In this document: in pieces, positions 34,597-42,577 of the stretch
How positions within the stretch are numbered: the stretch's first letter is position 1
How the letters are laid out: each line of letters begins with the position of its first letter
NCBI GenBank assembly: GCA_003243445.1
Contig: QFQQ01000043.1
Coordinates: 32,850 to 96,849 of the forward strand
Origin: Citrobacter freundii
GTDB lineage: Bacteria; Bacteroidota; Bacteroidia; Chitinophagales; Chitinophagaceae
Length of the DNA: 64,000 nt
Direction of reading: 5' to 3'
Program-made: the position numbers and the translations under genes
Notes under the pieces: generated by a model
Databases searched by the model: none
Told to the model about the DNA's origin: nothing
What the model saw: only the letters and a program-made list of their open reading frames with translations

Positions 34597-34797
34597 TAGA
34601 GGTTCCAGAAGTTTCATAGGTTTGAGAAGTTTGAGAGGTTTGAGAAGTTTGAGAGGTTTGGGAAGTTTGACAAGTCGGGGGGCAAGTCGCTGTATATCTT
34701 TTCAAAGCGCGGCAGCAACCTATGAAACCTCTCAAACTTCTCAAACCTCTCAAACTTCTCAAACCTCTGGAACCTCTAAGACCTCTGAAACTTTCAA
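34597..34797. repeat. Nonamer inverted repeat (GGTTTGAGA word) after S9 peptidase
   Basis: About eight 9-bp words on the left (AGTTTGAGA and GGTTTGAGA alternating, 34600-34672) face about eight on the right (CTCAAACTT and CTCAAACCT alternating, ~34722-34795). The alternation of the two variants is mirrored in both arms. Since 9 is a multiple of 3 the repeat has long open frames (RSLRGL, TSQTSQ), which are not genes. Confidence 0.85.
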
Positions 34798-34850
34798 AAA
34801 CTTCCTCCCGATTTCCGCCTCCCTGAGTATCTTACACTCAAAATCAGGTT

Positions 34851-35345
34851 ATGCGGAATATTTTTTTTATGATGATGTTGGTGGTGGCGCTGATGATAGG
34901 GGCTTGTACTGCGGGCCGAAAGTCAGTGGTTTCTCCGGTTGGGCTGGTTCCGCTGGAGAATTATTATGTACCGCTGAATAATGGAATGGATACAGGGTAT
35001 AGCTATAAAGTGATCAGTAGTCAGAGTGAATTTGATAAGATCGTCAGGATGGGCACTGCGGTGGGTAATGAGATCCGTAAGCCTGACTTCAGCGGACAGA
35101 CCGTTGTTGCGGTGATCCATAATACAGGGCCTAACCGCAGGAAGGATATCGTTATGGACGGAGCGGCGATAGGTGGTTCACAAATGAATGTTTATTATCA
35201 CATTAAGGGGACCCTTGTGTCCACGGTTACCACATCCAGTCCCGGTCTGGGGTTGGCAACTGTGCCAAAGGCTTCAAGTGTAAAACAGGTGAGTTTTTAC
35301 GAGGATAGTGTGCTGGTTAAAACTGTTCCGGTAACTATCTATTAA
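34851..35345 (+). CDS. Lipoprotein, possibly PrcB C-terminal-domain-like
   Basis: A 164-residue protein with a lipobox (VVALMIGAC, Cys at ~19). The mature part reads SSQSEFDKIVRMGTAVGN, then PDFSGQTVVAVIHNTGPNRR and a beta-rich C-terminus (VKQVSFYEDSVLVKTVPVTI). The SEFDK...DFSxxTVVAV pattern resembles the PrcB C-terminal domain of surface lipoproteins, but the Gly-Gly-Tyr motif usual there is replaced by Gly-Pro-Asn-Arg. Function unknown. It lies 24 nt before aroQ in the same direction and may be co-transcribed. Confidence 0.65.
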   Translation: MRNIFFMMMLVVALMIGACTAGRKSVVSPVGLVPLENYYVPLNNGMDTGYSYKVISSQSEFDKIVRMGTAVGNEIRKPDFSGQTVVAVIHNTGPNRRKDIVMDGAAIGGSQMNVYYHIKGTLVSTVTTSSPGLGLATVPKASSVKQVSFYEDSVLVKTVPVTIY

Positions 35346-35368
35346 ATCCCTTCAAGTTTATATTGATT

Positions 35369-35785
35369 ATGAAAATCGCGATCATCAACGGACCGAACCT
35401 GAACCTGCTGGGAAAACGTGAGCCGGGTATTTATGGTAATCAGTCTTTCGAGGATTTTTATGCAGAACTGAAAGTGAAATATCCTGCAGTCAGCTTCAGT
35501 TATTTTCAGAGCAATGTAGAAGGAGAATTGATCAATGAACTGCAACGGGTGGGCTTCGATGTGGATGGCATCATTATGAACCCGGGAGGATATACGCATA
35601 CTTCAGTGGCGATCGGGGATGCCATCGCAGCGATCAAATCGCCGGTGGTGGAAGTGCATATCTCGAATGTGCATGCAAGGGAGGAGTTCCGGAAGATCTC
35701 GCATGTGTCAGCAAAGGCCGCGGGAAGTATAATCGGGCTGGGGATGAAAGGGTATGAGCTGGCTGTGGAGTATTTGAAGAGGTAG
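35369..35785 (+). CDS. aroQ: 3-dehydroquinate dehydratase, type II
   Basis: Shikimate-pathway enzyme, a dodecameric trans-dehydratase. Signature INGPNLNLLGKREPGIYG (~6-23) carries the active-site Asn, Arg and Tyr; SNVEGELINELQ (~50), NPGGYTHTSVAIGDAI (~74-89), and EVHISNVHAREEFRKISH (~99-116) with the catalytic His complete the set. Length 138, slightly short of the typical 145. ATG 35369 (MKIAIINGPN) is chosen over a TTG two codons upstream. Confidence 0.96.
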   Translation: MKIAIINGPNLNLLGKREPGIYGNQSFEDFYAELKVKYPAVSFSYFQSNVEGELINELQRVGFDVDGIIMNPGGYTHTSVAIGDAIAAIKSPVVEVHISNVHAREEFRKISHVSAKAAGSIIGLGMKGYELAVEYLKR

Positions 35786-36258
35786 CGAATTTAGATCGTC
35801 CCGGCAGGAATGATCTTTCATCATGTCCTGCAATCAGCCGTAACCCGACTTTGCACAGATATGGGTACATCTCAGGGCCGGAAGGTATCGGTCTCAAAAA
35901 CGCTTATACACCGTAGAAGCACCGTAGAAAGATCGCCGCGAGACCGAAGAAACACCGGATAAGTACCGAAGAAAAGCGCTTAAAATCTGTTTTACGCTTG
36001 TAAATACCTGATAAATAGCTCCTCTGCCGTTTTTTCTGAAAACTCCAAATTTTGCTAAAGCTGAAAATCAGCCACTTATCATCCCAGTATTTTTACGGAA
36101 ATCTTATAGCCGGACGATTCCATGAACGTCAGCAGGGCTTGATCTTTGCATACGTTTCTCCTGTTTTCTACGTTATACCGGGTGTTGAAACTCCGGAAAA
36201 ACAGCGGAATCTCAATCTGTTAATTGCCAGGGACTGATACTCCTTTTAATCATTCAAT
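35786..36258. other. 473-nt gap without a supported gene
   Basis: Contains short imperfect repeats (CACCGTAGAAG twice near 35910-35930, then ACCGAAGAAA twice near 35944-35975) and a 61-codon open frame at 36052-36237 starting with TTG that does not look coding. No terminator with a T tract is seen after aroQ. The sequence is more GC-balanced than the other spacers and carries none of the heptamer words. Confidence 0.4.
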
Positions 36259-36972
36259 ATGAAATATCTGAGCATACTTGCCTTATTGATTGCTGTAAAC
36301 AGCCATGCGCAGCAATGGAAAACCTACATTATCGGTGTCAGAGGAGATACGCTGAACCGGGTGGACATGAACGGAAAGAAGCAGGGACCCTGGGTTGTGC
36401 ATGTGGACGAATTGCGCGGCGAACCCGGCTATGATGAGCAGGGATATTATGAAAACGATCAGAAGGTTGATAAATGGGTCCGGTTCTCCCTGCAGGGCGA
36501 TAAGATCGCGGAAGAGAACTACCGGTTCGGTTTTCTGAATGGGAAAAATAAATACTACACAAGAACCGGCGGCTTGCTTCGCGAAGAAACCTGGAGAGCT
36601 GTTGAGCCCGGAAAAAGTTTTGACACAGTGGATGTGAAAGACCCGAATGATCCTTCAAAAGTGATCGATCGTGTGGTGGTAAAAGTGGATGGCACAACAT
36701 TCCGTCATGGCACATGGACCTATTACGATCCCGAATGGGGAACGATACAGAAAACCGAAGAGTGGTGGATGAATAAACTGAAGACAGGTGATGGAATTCC
36801 CGGCGATAGTGATGATGAGCTGAAGCCGATCGATCCAAGAAAGAAGGCAACCGCAAAAACGGATAAAGACGAGAAGGAGAAAGAAGTGCAAAAGCCCGCA
36901 GCGATCCTTGATTATGAGAAGAAGAATAAAGGAAAGAAGATCAAGGTGAGAGATGGAAGAACGGGAGGGTAG
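36259..36972 (+). CDS. Exported MORN-like repeat protein
   Basis: A 237-residue protein with signal peptide MKYLSILALLIAVNSHAQ. It contains repeated beta-hairpin units of the MORN/YwqK kind: DMNGKKQGPWVVHVDEL, YYENDQKVDKWVRFSLQGDK, FGFLNGKNKYYTRTGGLLRE and GTTFRHGTWTYYDPEWGTI. The C-terminal 60 residues are highly charged (Lys/Glu/Asp) and probably disordered. Such proteins in Bacteroidetes have no settled function. It stands alone, followed by a repeat-A copy and a terminator. Confidence 0.7.
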   Translation: MKYLSILALLIAVNSHAQQWKTYIIGVRGDTLNRVDMNGKKQGPWVVHVDELRGEPGYDEQGYYENDQKVDKWVRFSLQGDKIAEENYRFGFLNGKNKYYTRTGGLLREETWRAVEPGKSFDTVDVKDPNDPSKVIDRVVVKVDGTTFRHGTWTYYDPEWGTIQKTEEWWMNKLKTGDGIPGDSDDELKPIDPRKKATAKTDKDEKEKEVQKPAAILDYEKKNKGKKIKVRDGRTGG

Positions 36973-36999
36973 GGAGTGAGTTTTAATCTGGAAATTAAT

Positions 37000-37162
37000 A
37001 AGTCAAAAGTAAAAAGTCAAAAGTAAAAAGTAAAAAAACTACCTCGCTGAAATTCATTTATTGTTTGTTTTTTAATGAAGTCAATCGGTAAGTTCATTAA
37101 TAATATACAGGATCTTTTCACGAGGGAGTATTTTTTACTTTTGACTTTTTACTTTTGACTTC
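37000..37162. repeat. Heptamer inverted repeat A, copy 9
   Basis: Arms ~37000-37036 and ~37130-37162, identical over about 30 bp with the alternating words AAAAGTC/AAAAGTA. The loop of ~95 nt is the longest of this family. It lies just upstream of a normal terminator. Confidence 0.85.
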
Positions 37163-37164
37163 AC

Positions 37165-37207
37165 AAAACGCTGGTAATACACACACCGTATTGCCAGCGT
37201 TTTTTTT
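37165..37207 (+). terminator. Terminator after the MORN-like gene
   Basis: AACGCTGGTAATAC pairs with GTATTGCCAGCGTT (one G-T-type mismatch) over a 7-nt loop and is followed by a long T tract. Confidence 0.88.
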
Positions 37208-37240
37208 ATGAACTTATGCGAATGGTCACAGATAAACATA

Positions 37241-37272
37241 TTTGCAAATGTGAGAGGACTTATATAAATTTG
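37241..37272 (+). promoter_or_regulatory. Promoter of the SPFH-RHH operon
   Basis: TTTG (37241-37244), a 20-nt spacer and TAAATTTG (37265-37272): an exact Bacteroidetes promoter ending 30 nt before the SPFH ATG. The -7 box overlaps the first of two palindromes. Confidence 0.7.
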
Positions 37273-37290
37273 ATATCAAATTGATATCAA
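37269..37290. promoter_or_regulatory. Tandem palindromic operator candidate
   Basis: TTTGATATCAAA (37269-37280) is followed without a gap by TTGATATCAA (37281-37290): two perfect palindromes with 11-bp centre spacing, one helical turn. They cover the -7 box and transcription start. Ribbon-helix-helix repressors commonly bind such tandem sites, and the second gene of the operon encodes one. Confidence 0.6.
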
Positions 37291-37302
37291 AAAAAATTGA
37301 TT

Positions 37303-38166
37303 ATGGAAAAGATCGTTAAACCCATTTCGGGTTATGTTGCCTTGTTGTTTGCGGTGATATTGTTTATAGCTGGTATTGCGTGTATGTCGGGTGTGGAAAG
37401 AAATCCGGTGTTTGGCGTGTTGGGTGCTTTGTGTTTGCTGGGCAGTATGTTTATGCTGAAAGGATTGATGATCGTACACCCGAATCATTCAAGGGTGCTT
37501 AATTTTTTTGGAAAGTATGTTGGTACGGTAAAGGGTAATGGGTTGTTCTTTGTCAATCCATTATATGGGCGAGTAAAGCTCAGCCTGCGTGCGGACAATC
37601 TGCAGGGACAGACACTGAAAGTGAATGATAAAATGGGTAATCCTATTGAGATCGGTGCAGTGATCGTATGGCAGGTTGGTGATACCTATAAGGCAGCGTA
37701 TGATGTAAAAAATTATACAGATTATGTGAAGACGCAGAGTGAAGCGGCTGTACGTTTTCTGGCGACGAGTTTTCCTTATGATAACCTGGAAGATGAAACG
37801 GCCACGATCACTTTACGCGAAGGCGGTGCGAAGGTAACAGAGATCCTGGAGAAGGAACTGGCAGAACGCCTTGCACCAGCCGGTATCGTGATCCTTGAAG
37901 CAAGGATCAGTCACCTGGCTTATGCGCCTGAGATCGCGGGTGCGATGTTGCAGCGTCAGCAGGCAACAGCTGTGGTTGCTGCGAGAACAAAGATCGTAGA
38001 AGGTGCAGTTGGAATGGTGGAAATGGCATTGGATATGCTTGCACACAAACATATCGTTGAGCTGGATGACGAAAAGAAAGCTGCAATGGTCAGCAACCTG
38101 ATGGTTGTTCTTTGCGGCGAGAAAGGAGCAAGCCCCGTATTGAATACCGGCAGCCTTTATCAATGA
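37303..38166 (+). CDS. SPFH-domain (stomatin/prohibitin-like) membrane protein
   Basis: A 287-residue membrane-associated scaffold protein. Two hydrophobic segments (~10-30 and ~38-55) are followed by the SPFH domain (~60-240: HPNHSRVLNFFGKYVGTVKG, GNPIEIGAVIVWQVGDTYKA) and a helical Ala/Glu-rich part (APEIAGAMLQRQQATAVVAA) typical for oligomerising flotillin/stomatin proteins. No NfeD partner is adjacent. ATG 37303 is preferred over a TTG two codons before. The gene downstream encodes a small RHH protein; this pairing recurs in bacteria, but the role is not established. Confidence 0.88.
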   Translation: MEKIVKPISGYVALLFAVILFIAGIACMSGVERNPVFGVLGALCLLGSMFMLKGLMIVHPNHSRVLNFFGKYVGTVKGNGLFFVNPLYGRVKLSLRADNLQGQTLKVNDKMGNPIEIGAVIVWQVGDTYKAAYDVKNYTDYVKTQSEAAVRFLATSFPYDNLEDETATITLREGGAKVTEILEKELAERLAPAGIVILEARISHLAYAPEIAGAMLQRQQATAVVAARTKIVEGAVGMVEMALDMLAHKHIVELDDEKKAAMVSNLMVVLCGEKGASPVLNTGSLYQ

Positions 38167-38192
38167 TCTGTTTTTAGTTTAAATTGGTTTTT

Positions 38193-38375
38193 GTGAGCAA
38201 TCAAAAGAAAAGTTTTATTCTTCGTATCGATGTGGAAATGTATAAGGCCCTGGAAAAATGGGCCTCGGATGAATTCCGGAGTGTGAACGGACAGATAGAA
38301 TGGGTGCTGTCGCAGAAATTGAAAGAAGCGAAACGATTGAAGGAAAATACGAAGACAAAGGATAAACCTAAATAA
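38193..38375 (+). CDS. Arc-like ribbon-helix-helix DNA-binding protein
   Basis: A 60-residue protein with the MetJ/Arc fold: beta strand KKSFILRID, helix 1 EMYKALEKWASDE, helix 2 SVNGQIEWVLSQKLKEA, then a basic tail (KRLKENTKTKDKPK). The start is GTG 38193; a TTG three codons upstream is possible. It follows the SPFH gene by 26 nt and is followed by a terminator, so the two form an operon. It is the natural candidate to bind the palindromes at 37269-37290. Confidence 0.8.
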   Translation: MSNQKKSFILRIDVEMYKALEKWASDEFRSVNGQIEWVLSQKLKEAKRLKENTKTKDKPK

Positions 38376-38394
38376 GGTGAATGCATTTTTGAAA

Positions 38395-38430
38395 TGAAGC
38401 CTGGATAAGTTCCGGGCTTCATTGTTTTTA
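38395..38430 (+). terminator. Terminator of the SPFH-RHH operon
   Basis: TGAAGCCTGG pairs with CCGGGCTTCA across a 7-nt loop (one T-G pair), followed by TTGTTTTT, 20 nt after the RHH stop. Confidence 0.8.
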
Positions 38431-38532
38431 ATGAAATGCTGCGATCGGGGAAGGATGAAATTTAAGAAGGGTTATGTGTATTTGTGGATTTATAACTGAT
38501 GTGTGTTGGGAACGCTTTCAAATGGGCAAGGG

Positions 38533-38751
38533 ATCGCGCACTCCTCACGCATGATTAAAATTCAATGTCGTTTAGTTAACGCGCAAAAAGTTTGTCATCC
38601 CGGCCGGGCGAGCTAGCGTTTGATGCAGATTTAAAGCTGCCAGAGCCGGGAACCCCTCAATTGCGGAGATCCCGGCTCTGGCTTACATTAAGTTCGATGG
38701 TGATTTAAATTTGCCCGGCCGGGATGACAAACCGTCGAGACTACACACAAC
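38533..38751. repeat. Modular palindromic element with GGCCGGG core
   Basis: Border segment 38533-38580 (ATCGCGCACTCCT, then ATTAAAATTCAATGTCG and TTTAGTTAA), then a nested palindrome: outer 20-bp arms 38590-38609 and 38713-38732 (GTTTGTCATCCCGGCCGGGC and complement) and inner 13-bp arms 38639-38651 and 38670-38682 (GCCAGAGCCGGGA). It ends with GAGACTACACACAAC (38737-38751). Both borders recur at 47.4-47.7 kb around a different core. It makes up most of the 484-nt gap here. Confidence 0.8.
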
Positions 38752-38773
38752 TCAAACAGCAAATCTGTCTATT

Positions 38774-38814
38774 AAAAAACAAACGGATGACCAGAAGATC
38801 CGGTCATCCGTTTG
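38774..38814 (-). terminator. Terminator of the M1 peptidase gene
   Basis: CAAACGGATGACC and GGTCATCCGTTTG form a perfect 13-bp stem with a 9-nt loop; on the minus strand it is followed by TTTTTTAA, 45 nt after the peptidase stop. Confidence 0.9.
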
Positions 38815-38859
38815 TAGTCCTGTTCAGCGTTTTGATTAAAACGCACGCATTTCGTTTTC

Positions 38860-41241
38860 TCAGAATCCTTTCTTCTCATTCGCTTTCTGCATCGGGTTCG
38901 GTGCAGGAGCAGCAGTGCGCAATGTGGCCTGTTTTTGTTTGAAGAGAGTGAATTTGGATTCGGCAGGTGCTTTGTTCCAGCCGTTATTGCTTGGATCGAT
39001 ATCAGCGGTCTCTCTTAATGGATCAAGCTGGATGGAAGCGACTTCCTTTGTTTTGACGAATGTTTTCACTACGTTTTTTTCGTTGAGGCGCCAGATCTGT
39101 GCAGGAATGCGCTCGATCTCTTTGGTGCCGTCTTTGTAAGTCCACTCAATGATGATCGGCATTACAAGACCGCCTTTGTTGCTGAAGCTGAGTTCGTAGA
39201 GATGGCGGTTCTGGTAAGCGCTTTTGTCTGTTTCATTCAACGCTTCGCGCTGAGAAAGCATTTTATAATTTACAACGGATGTGTCCAGGGCTTCTTTTCC
39301 TCTTGAATATCTCCAGTAGAAATCGCGGAGGGAAGTGTCTTTATCTGTCTGGAAAGAAATGTTCTTGTCCTCACGGTTTCTCATTTTGGAGAGATCGTCC
39401 CATTTGGATTCCATTGGTCCTTCCAGTTTACGGTTGATCTCGCGGTCGCTCAGTCCCATTGGATTTGCGGCAAGATCAGGTACAGCATGTTTAACGCTGT
39501 CGAGGGAGATATCGCAGGCATCTGTTCCATAGAACCAGCCGCGCCAGAACCAGTCGAGGTCTTCGCCGCTTGCGTCTTCCATGGTGCGGAAGAAGTCAGC
39601 AGGTTCAGGGTGCTTGAATGCCCAGCGGCGTGTGTATTGTTTGAATGCGTAGTCAAACAGTTCGCGACCCATGATGGTTTCGCGGAGGATGTTCAGACCG
39701 GTTGCTGGTTTGGTGTATGCGTTCGGACCAAACCCTACAATGTTCTCTGAATTGCTCATGATCGGCTCCAGCTGATCTTTCGGTAATTTCATATAATCCA
39801 CGATCGCGTAAGCGGGACCTTTACCGCGAACAGGGAATTTGTTATCCCATAATTCTTCCGTGAGATATTCTACAAATGAGTTCAGGCCTTCATCCATCCA
39901 GCTCCATTGACGTTCGTCGCTGTTGATGATCATCGGGAAGAAGTTGTGCCCTACTTCATGGATCACCACGCCAAGCATACCGTACTTGGTTGCTTCTGCA
40001 TAAGTGCCGTCTTTTTCTGTCCGGCCATAGTTGAAACAGATCATGGGATATTCCATACCATTTGCTGCTTCCACACTTTGTGCTACAGGGTATGGGTAAG
40101 GAATGGTGAAGTCAGAATAAGTCTTGATCGTATGTGCAACAGCTTTGGTGGAGAACGGACGGTACAAGCCATACGCTTCTTTACCATAAAAGCTCATACA
40201 CATTGTTTTCTTTCCTTCGATGGTCACCGGCATGGCGTCCCATACAAATTTGCGGCTGCTTGTCCAGGCAAAATCCCTTACACTATCAGCTTTGAAGATC
40301 CATGTTTTTGTGGCGAGACTTTTATTTTTCTCTGCAGCTTTTGCTTCATCGAGTGTGACGATCTCAACAGGTTCGTTGAAGCTGGTCTGTGCTTTTTTCC
40401 AGCGCGCCTGTTGTGCCGGGTTCAATACACTTGCGTAGTTGATACACTGACCAGTACCGCCAACGATATGGTCAGCAGGAACAGTCATTTGCACCTTGAA
40501 GTTGCCGAACGTCAATGCAAACTCACCACGGCCGGTGAACTGATGATTCTGCCAGCCCTGGAAATCGCTGTATACGCAAAGGCGAGGGTACCATTGCGCC
40601 ATGGTGAAAAGATAGTTTCCCTGATCTGCAAAGTACTCATAACCGCCGCGGCCGCCTACTGACATCCGGTCGGTGATCTTGTAGTTCCAGTCGATCTTGA
40701 AAACAAACTGCTGATTTGCGCCGAGTGTTTTTGGCAGTTCTACGCGCATCATTGTTTTGTTCACCGTATACTTCAGGGCTTTGCCTGTTGCATCAGTGAT
40801 CTTGAGGATATTAAAACCAAGACCGTTATCTTTTTTTCCTTCTTCCGCGCGATCGATGACCGCCGTGCTCACTTCCTGGCTCATGCGGTTGCTGGTCTGA
40901 TAGTTGGCATTGTTCACGCTGCTGTGTTCGTTCTCATCCAGCTGCAGCCAGAGATAGGTGAGTGAGTTGGGTGAATTGTTGAAATAGGTCACTGTCTCAC
41001 TTCCGGTGAGCAGCAGCGCCTTTTCATCCAGCTGACACTTGATATCATAGTCGGCACGTTGCTGCCAGTATTTCGGACCGGGTGCTCCGCTGGCGGTGCG
41101 ATACTCGTTTGGCGTTGGCATAATAGTGCCAAGCTGCTCAAAGCTGTTACCGTGGTTACTGCCCGGATTATTTTTTATGTTCTGCGCATACATGGCGCCG
41201 GACATAAAAAGAACTCCGAAGGCAAGAGTGATTTTTTTCAT
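38860..41241 (-). CDS. Exported M1 family aminopeptidase
   Basis: Zinc metallopeptidase of 793 residues with a signal peptide (LAFGVLFMSGAMYAQN). The zinc site is HEVGH (~428-432), and the distal Glu lies in DEGLNSFVEYLTEEL about 18 residues on. The N-terminal beta domain (~55-260) and the MAIN-type exopeptidase region are seen, but the canonical GAMEN is not obvious; NGMEYPMICF (~400) occupies that place. The C-terminal part (after ~560) is specific to Bacteroidetes M1 enzymes. It precedes a terminator and follows the HupE-like gene in the same direction; the triplet with HupE-like and DUF6702-like genes is probably functional. Confidence 0.9.
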   Translation of the reverse strand: MKKITLAFGVLFMSGAMYAQNIKNNPGSNHGNSFEQLGTIMPTPNEYRTASGAPGPKYWQQRADYDIKCQLDEKALLLTGSETVTYFNNSPNSLTYLWLQLDENEHSSVNNANYQTSNRMSQEVSTAVIDRAEEGKKDNGLGFNILKITDATGKALKYTVNKTMMRVELPKTLGANQQFVFKIDWNYKITDRMSVGGRGGYEYFADQGNYLFTMAQWYPRLCVYSDFQGWQNHQFTGRGEFALTFGNFKVQMTVPADHIVGGTGQCINYASVLNPAQQARWKKAQTSFNEPVEIVTLDEAKAAEKNKSLATKTWIFKADSVRDFAWTSSRKFVWDAMPVTIEGKKTMCMSFYGKEAYGLYRPFSTKAVAHTIKTYSDFTIPYPYPVAQSVEAANGMEYPMICFNYGRTEKDGTYAEATKYGMLGVVIHEVGHNFFPMIINSDERQWSWMDEGLNSFVEYLTEELWDNKFPVRGKGPAYAIVDYMKLPKDQLEPIMSNSENIVGFGPNAYTKPATGLNILRETIMGRELFDYAFKQYTRRWAFKHPEPADFFRTMEDASGEDLDWFWRGWFYGTDACDISLDSVKHAVPDLAANPMGLSDREINRKLEGPMESKWDDLSKMRNREDKNISFQTDKDTSLRDFYWRYSRGKEALDTSVVNYKMLSQREALNETDKSAYQNRHLYELSFSNKGGLVMPIIIEWTYKDGTKEIERIPAQIWRLNEKNVVKTFVKTKEVASIQLDPLRETADIDPSNNGWNKAPAESKFTLFKQKQATLRTAAPAPNPMQKANEKKGF

Positions 41242-41279
41242 GTGTGTTATTTTGCGAGTTGTTTTATGAACAGGTTTGT

Positions 41280-41338
41280 GGGTTCCAGAAGTTCAATAAG
41301 TTTCAGAGGTTCCATAGGTTTCATAGGTTTGAGAGGTT
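41280..41338. repeat. Nonamer repeat, single arm
   Basis: Six 9-bp words (GGTTCCAGA, AGTTCAATA, AGTTTCAGA, GGTTCCATA, GGTTTCATA, GGTTTGAGA) in one orientation in the spacer between the HupE-like stop and M1 start. No inverted partner. Confidence 0.7.
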
Positions 41339-41348
41339 AGTCCCTTGG

Positions 41349-41930
41349 TTAAAGGGACGTAATCCGTTCGATGGCCATTTGCAATGAAAGACTGAATACG
41401 GCTGCCGATAAAAAGATCACCCATTCCCGCCTCGGCACACGGAACAGGTTGACGATGATGTGTGACAGGCACAAAAGTACGAGGACAACAACGATCTGTC
41501 CGGCTTCCAGTCCCACATTGAAACCAAGCAGGCTGGAAAAGATCCCCTGATCTTTTGCCAGCATCGGGCGGATGGAATTGGCGAAGCCCATCCCGTGAAT
41601 CAGTCCAAAGAATAAGGCAATAAAATAATTGATACGGATCGATCTGGGCGTGAATTTTTTCTGGAAAAGGTTACTGATGGCCGTGATAACGATGGTAACG
41701 GGTATCAGGAATTCCACCCAGTTGCGGTTGAAACGTACGATATCCAGTACGCTCAGGGCAAGGGTAAGTGAATGCCCGATGGTAAAAGCGGTGACGAGTA
41801 TCAGCACCTGTTTCCAGTCCTTCAGCAGGTAGATCGCTGCCAGGGCTGCGATGAATAACTGGTGGTCCAGGGCGTCGGAACTGATGATATGTTCCCAGCC
41901 GAGGCCGAAAAAAAAGCCAAAATCTTCCAT
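41349..41930 (-). CDS. HupE/UreJ-like membrane protein
   Basis: An integral inner-membrane protein of 193 residues with about six hydrophobic helices. It carries GWEHIISSDALDHQLFIAAL, TAFTIGHSLTLALSVL and FGLIHGMGFANSI, the His-containing helices typical of HupE/UreJ-2 proteins related to nickel or metal permeases; His in the first, third and fifth segments could bind metal. In Bacteroidetes this type is often found with an M1 peptidase and a DUF6702-like protein, as here. The cargo is unknown. Confidence 0.82.
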   Translation of the reverse strand: MEDFGFFFGLGWEHIISSDALDHQLFIAALAAIYLLKDWKQVLILVTAFTIGHSLTLALSVLDIVRFNRNWVEFLIPVTIVITAISNLFQKKFTPRSIRINYFIALFFGLIHGMGFANSIRPMLAKDQGIFSSLLGFNVGLEAGQIVVVLVLLCLSHIIVNLFRVPRREWVIFLSAAVFSLSLQMAIERITSL

Positions 41931-42040
41931 GTGATCATCGTGAAGGAGGCTGCGCTACCAACCTTTCCCCGTATTTTGCCGTCAGTGTTGAAAGTTTCAA
42001 AGTAAGTCAGAGTTTTGTATCTGTCAAAAAAAATATAGCA

Positions 42041-42568
42041 ATGGCGAAATGGTTAAATAAGTGGGTTTTACTGCTGGGGGCAGGGCTGTTATTTCAGTCG
42101 TTTATCGGTGCAAACCGGTCAGCTAATCCGCATCCTATTCATCTGACAGTGACCGAGATCAATCACAATGCAACCGACAAAACGCTTGAGATCAGCTGCA
42201 AGATCTTTACGGACGATTTTGAGAAGGTGCTGGCGCAGAATTACAAGACGAAAGTGGATCTGACCAATCCGCCGGATAAAGCGGCGATGGAGAAGCTGAT
42301 CAATGATTATATACACAAGCATCTGGCGATACAGGCAGATGGAAAGGCGGTGAGTTTTACAATGCTGGGTTTTGAAAAGGATCAGGATGTGGTGTATAGT
42401 TATTTTCAGGTGGATGATGTGGCAACAGTGAAGACGATTGGTTTGACAAATACATTAATGTACGATCTGTTCAATGACCAGATCAGTTTGATGCATATTA
42501 CGGTGGGAGGGAAGAGGAAGAGTGGGAAGTTGGATTACCCGGGGAAGGAGACAGCGTTCAGCTTTTAG
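42041..42568 (+). CDS. DUF6702-like exported protein
   Basis: A 175-residue exported protein: signal sequence WVLLLGAGLLFQSFIGANRS, then NPHPIHLTVTEINHNATDKT, a conserved start of DUF6702-type proteins, followed by SCKIFTDDFEKVLAQNY and a C-terminal HITVGGKRKSGKLDYPGKE. The His-Pro-Ile-His near the mature N-terminus could bind metal. It is divergent from the HupE-like gene, with 110 nt between. No biochemical function is known to me. Confidence 0.75.
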   Translation: MAKWLNKWVLLLGAGLLFQSFIGANRSANPHPIHLTVTEINHNATDKTLEISCKIFTDDFEKVLAQNYKTKVDLTNPPDKAAMEKLINDYIHKHLAIQADGKAVSFTMLGFEKDQDVVYSYFQVDDVATVKTIGLTNTLMYDLFNDQISLMHITVGGKRKSGKLDYPGKETAFSF

Positions 42569-42577
42569 GAAGACGAC

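Noticed and set aside
34622..34981. 119-codon open frame with RSLRGL and TSQTSQ repeats
   Set aside because: It is a translated 9-bp tandem repeat, in which open frames persist because 9 is a multiple of 3, and it overlaps a real lipoprotein gene in another frame.
36052..36237. 61-codon open frame in the aroQ-MORN gap
   Set aside because: It starts with TTG, has no recognisable domain or start signal, and its composition does not look coding.
8573..37162. REP/RAYT system as explanation of the palindromes
   Set aside because: No Y1 (RAYT) transposase is in the window, and the arms are tandem 7-bp words rather than conserved REP sequences. A RAYT elsewhere in the genome cannot be excluded.
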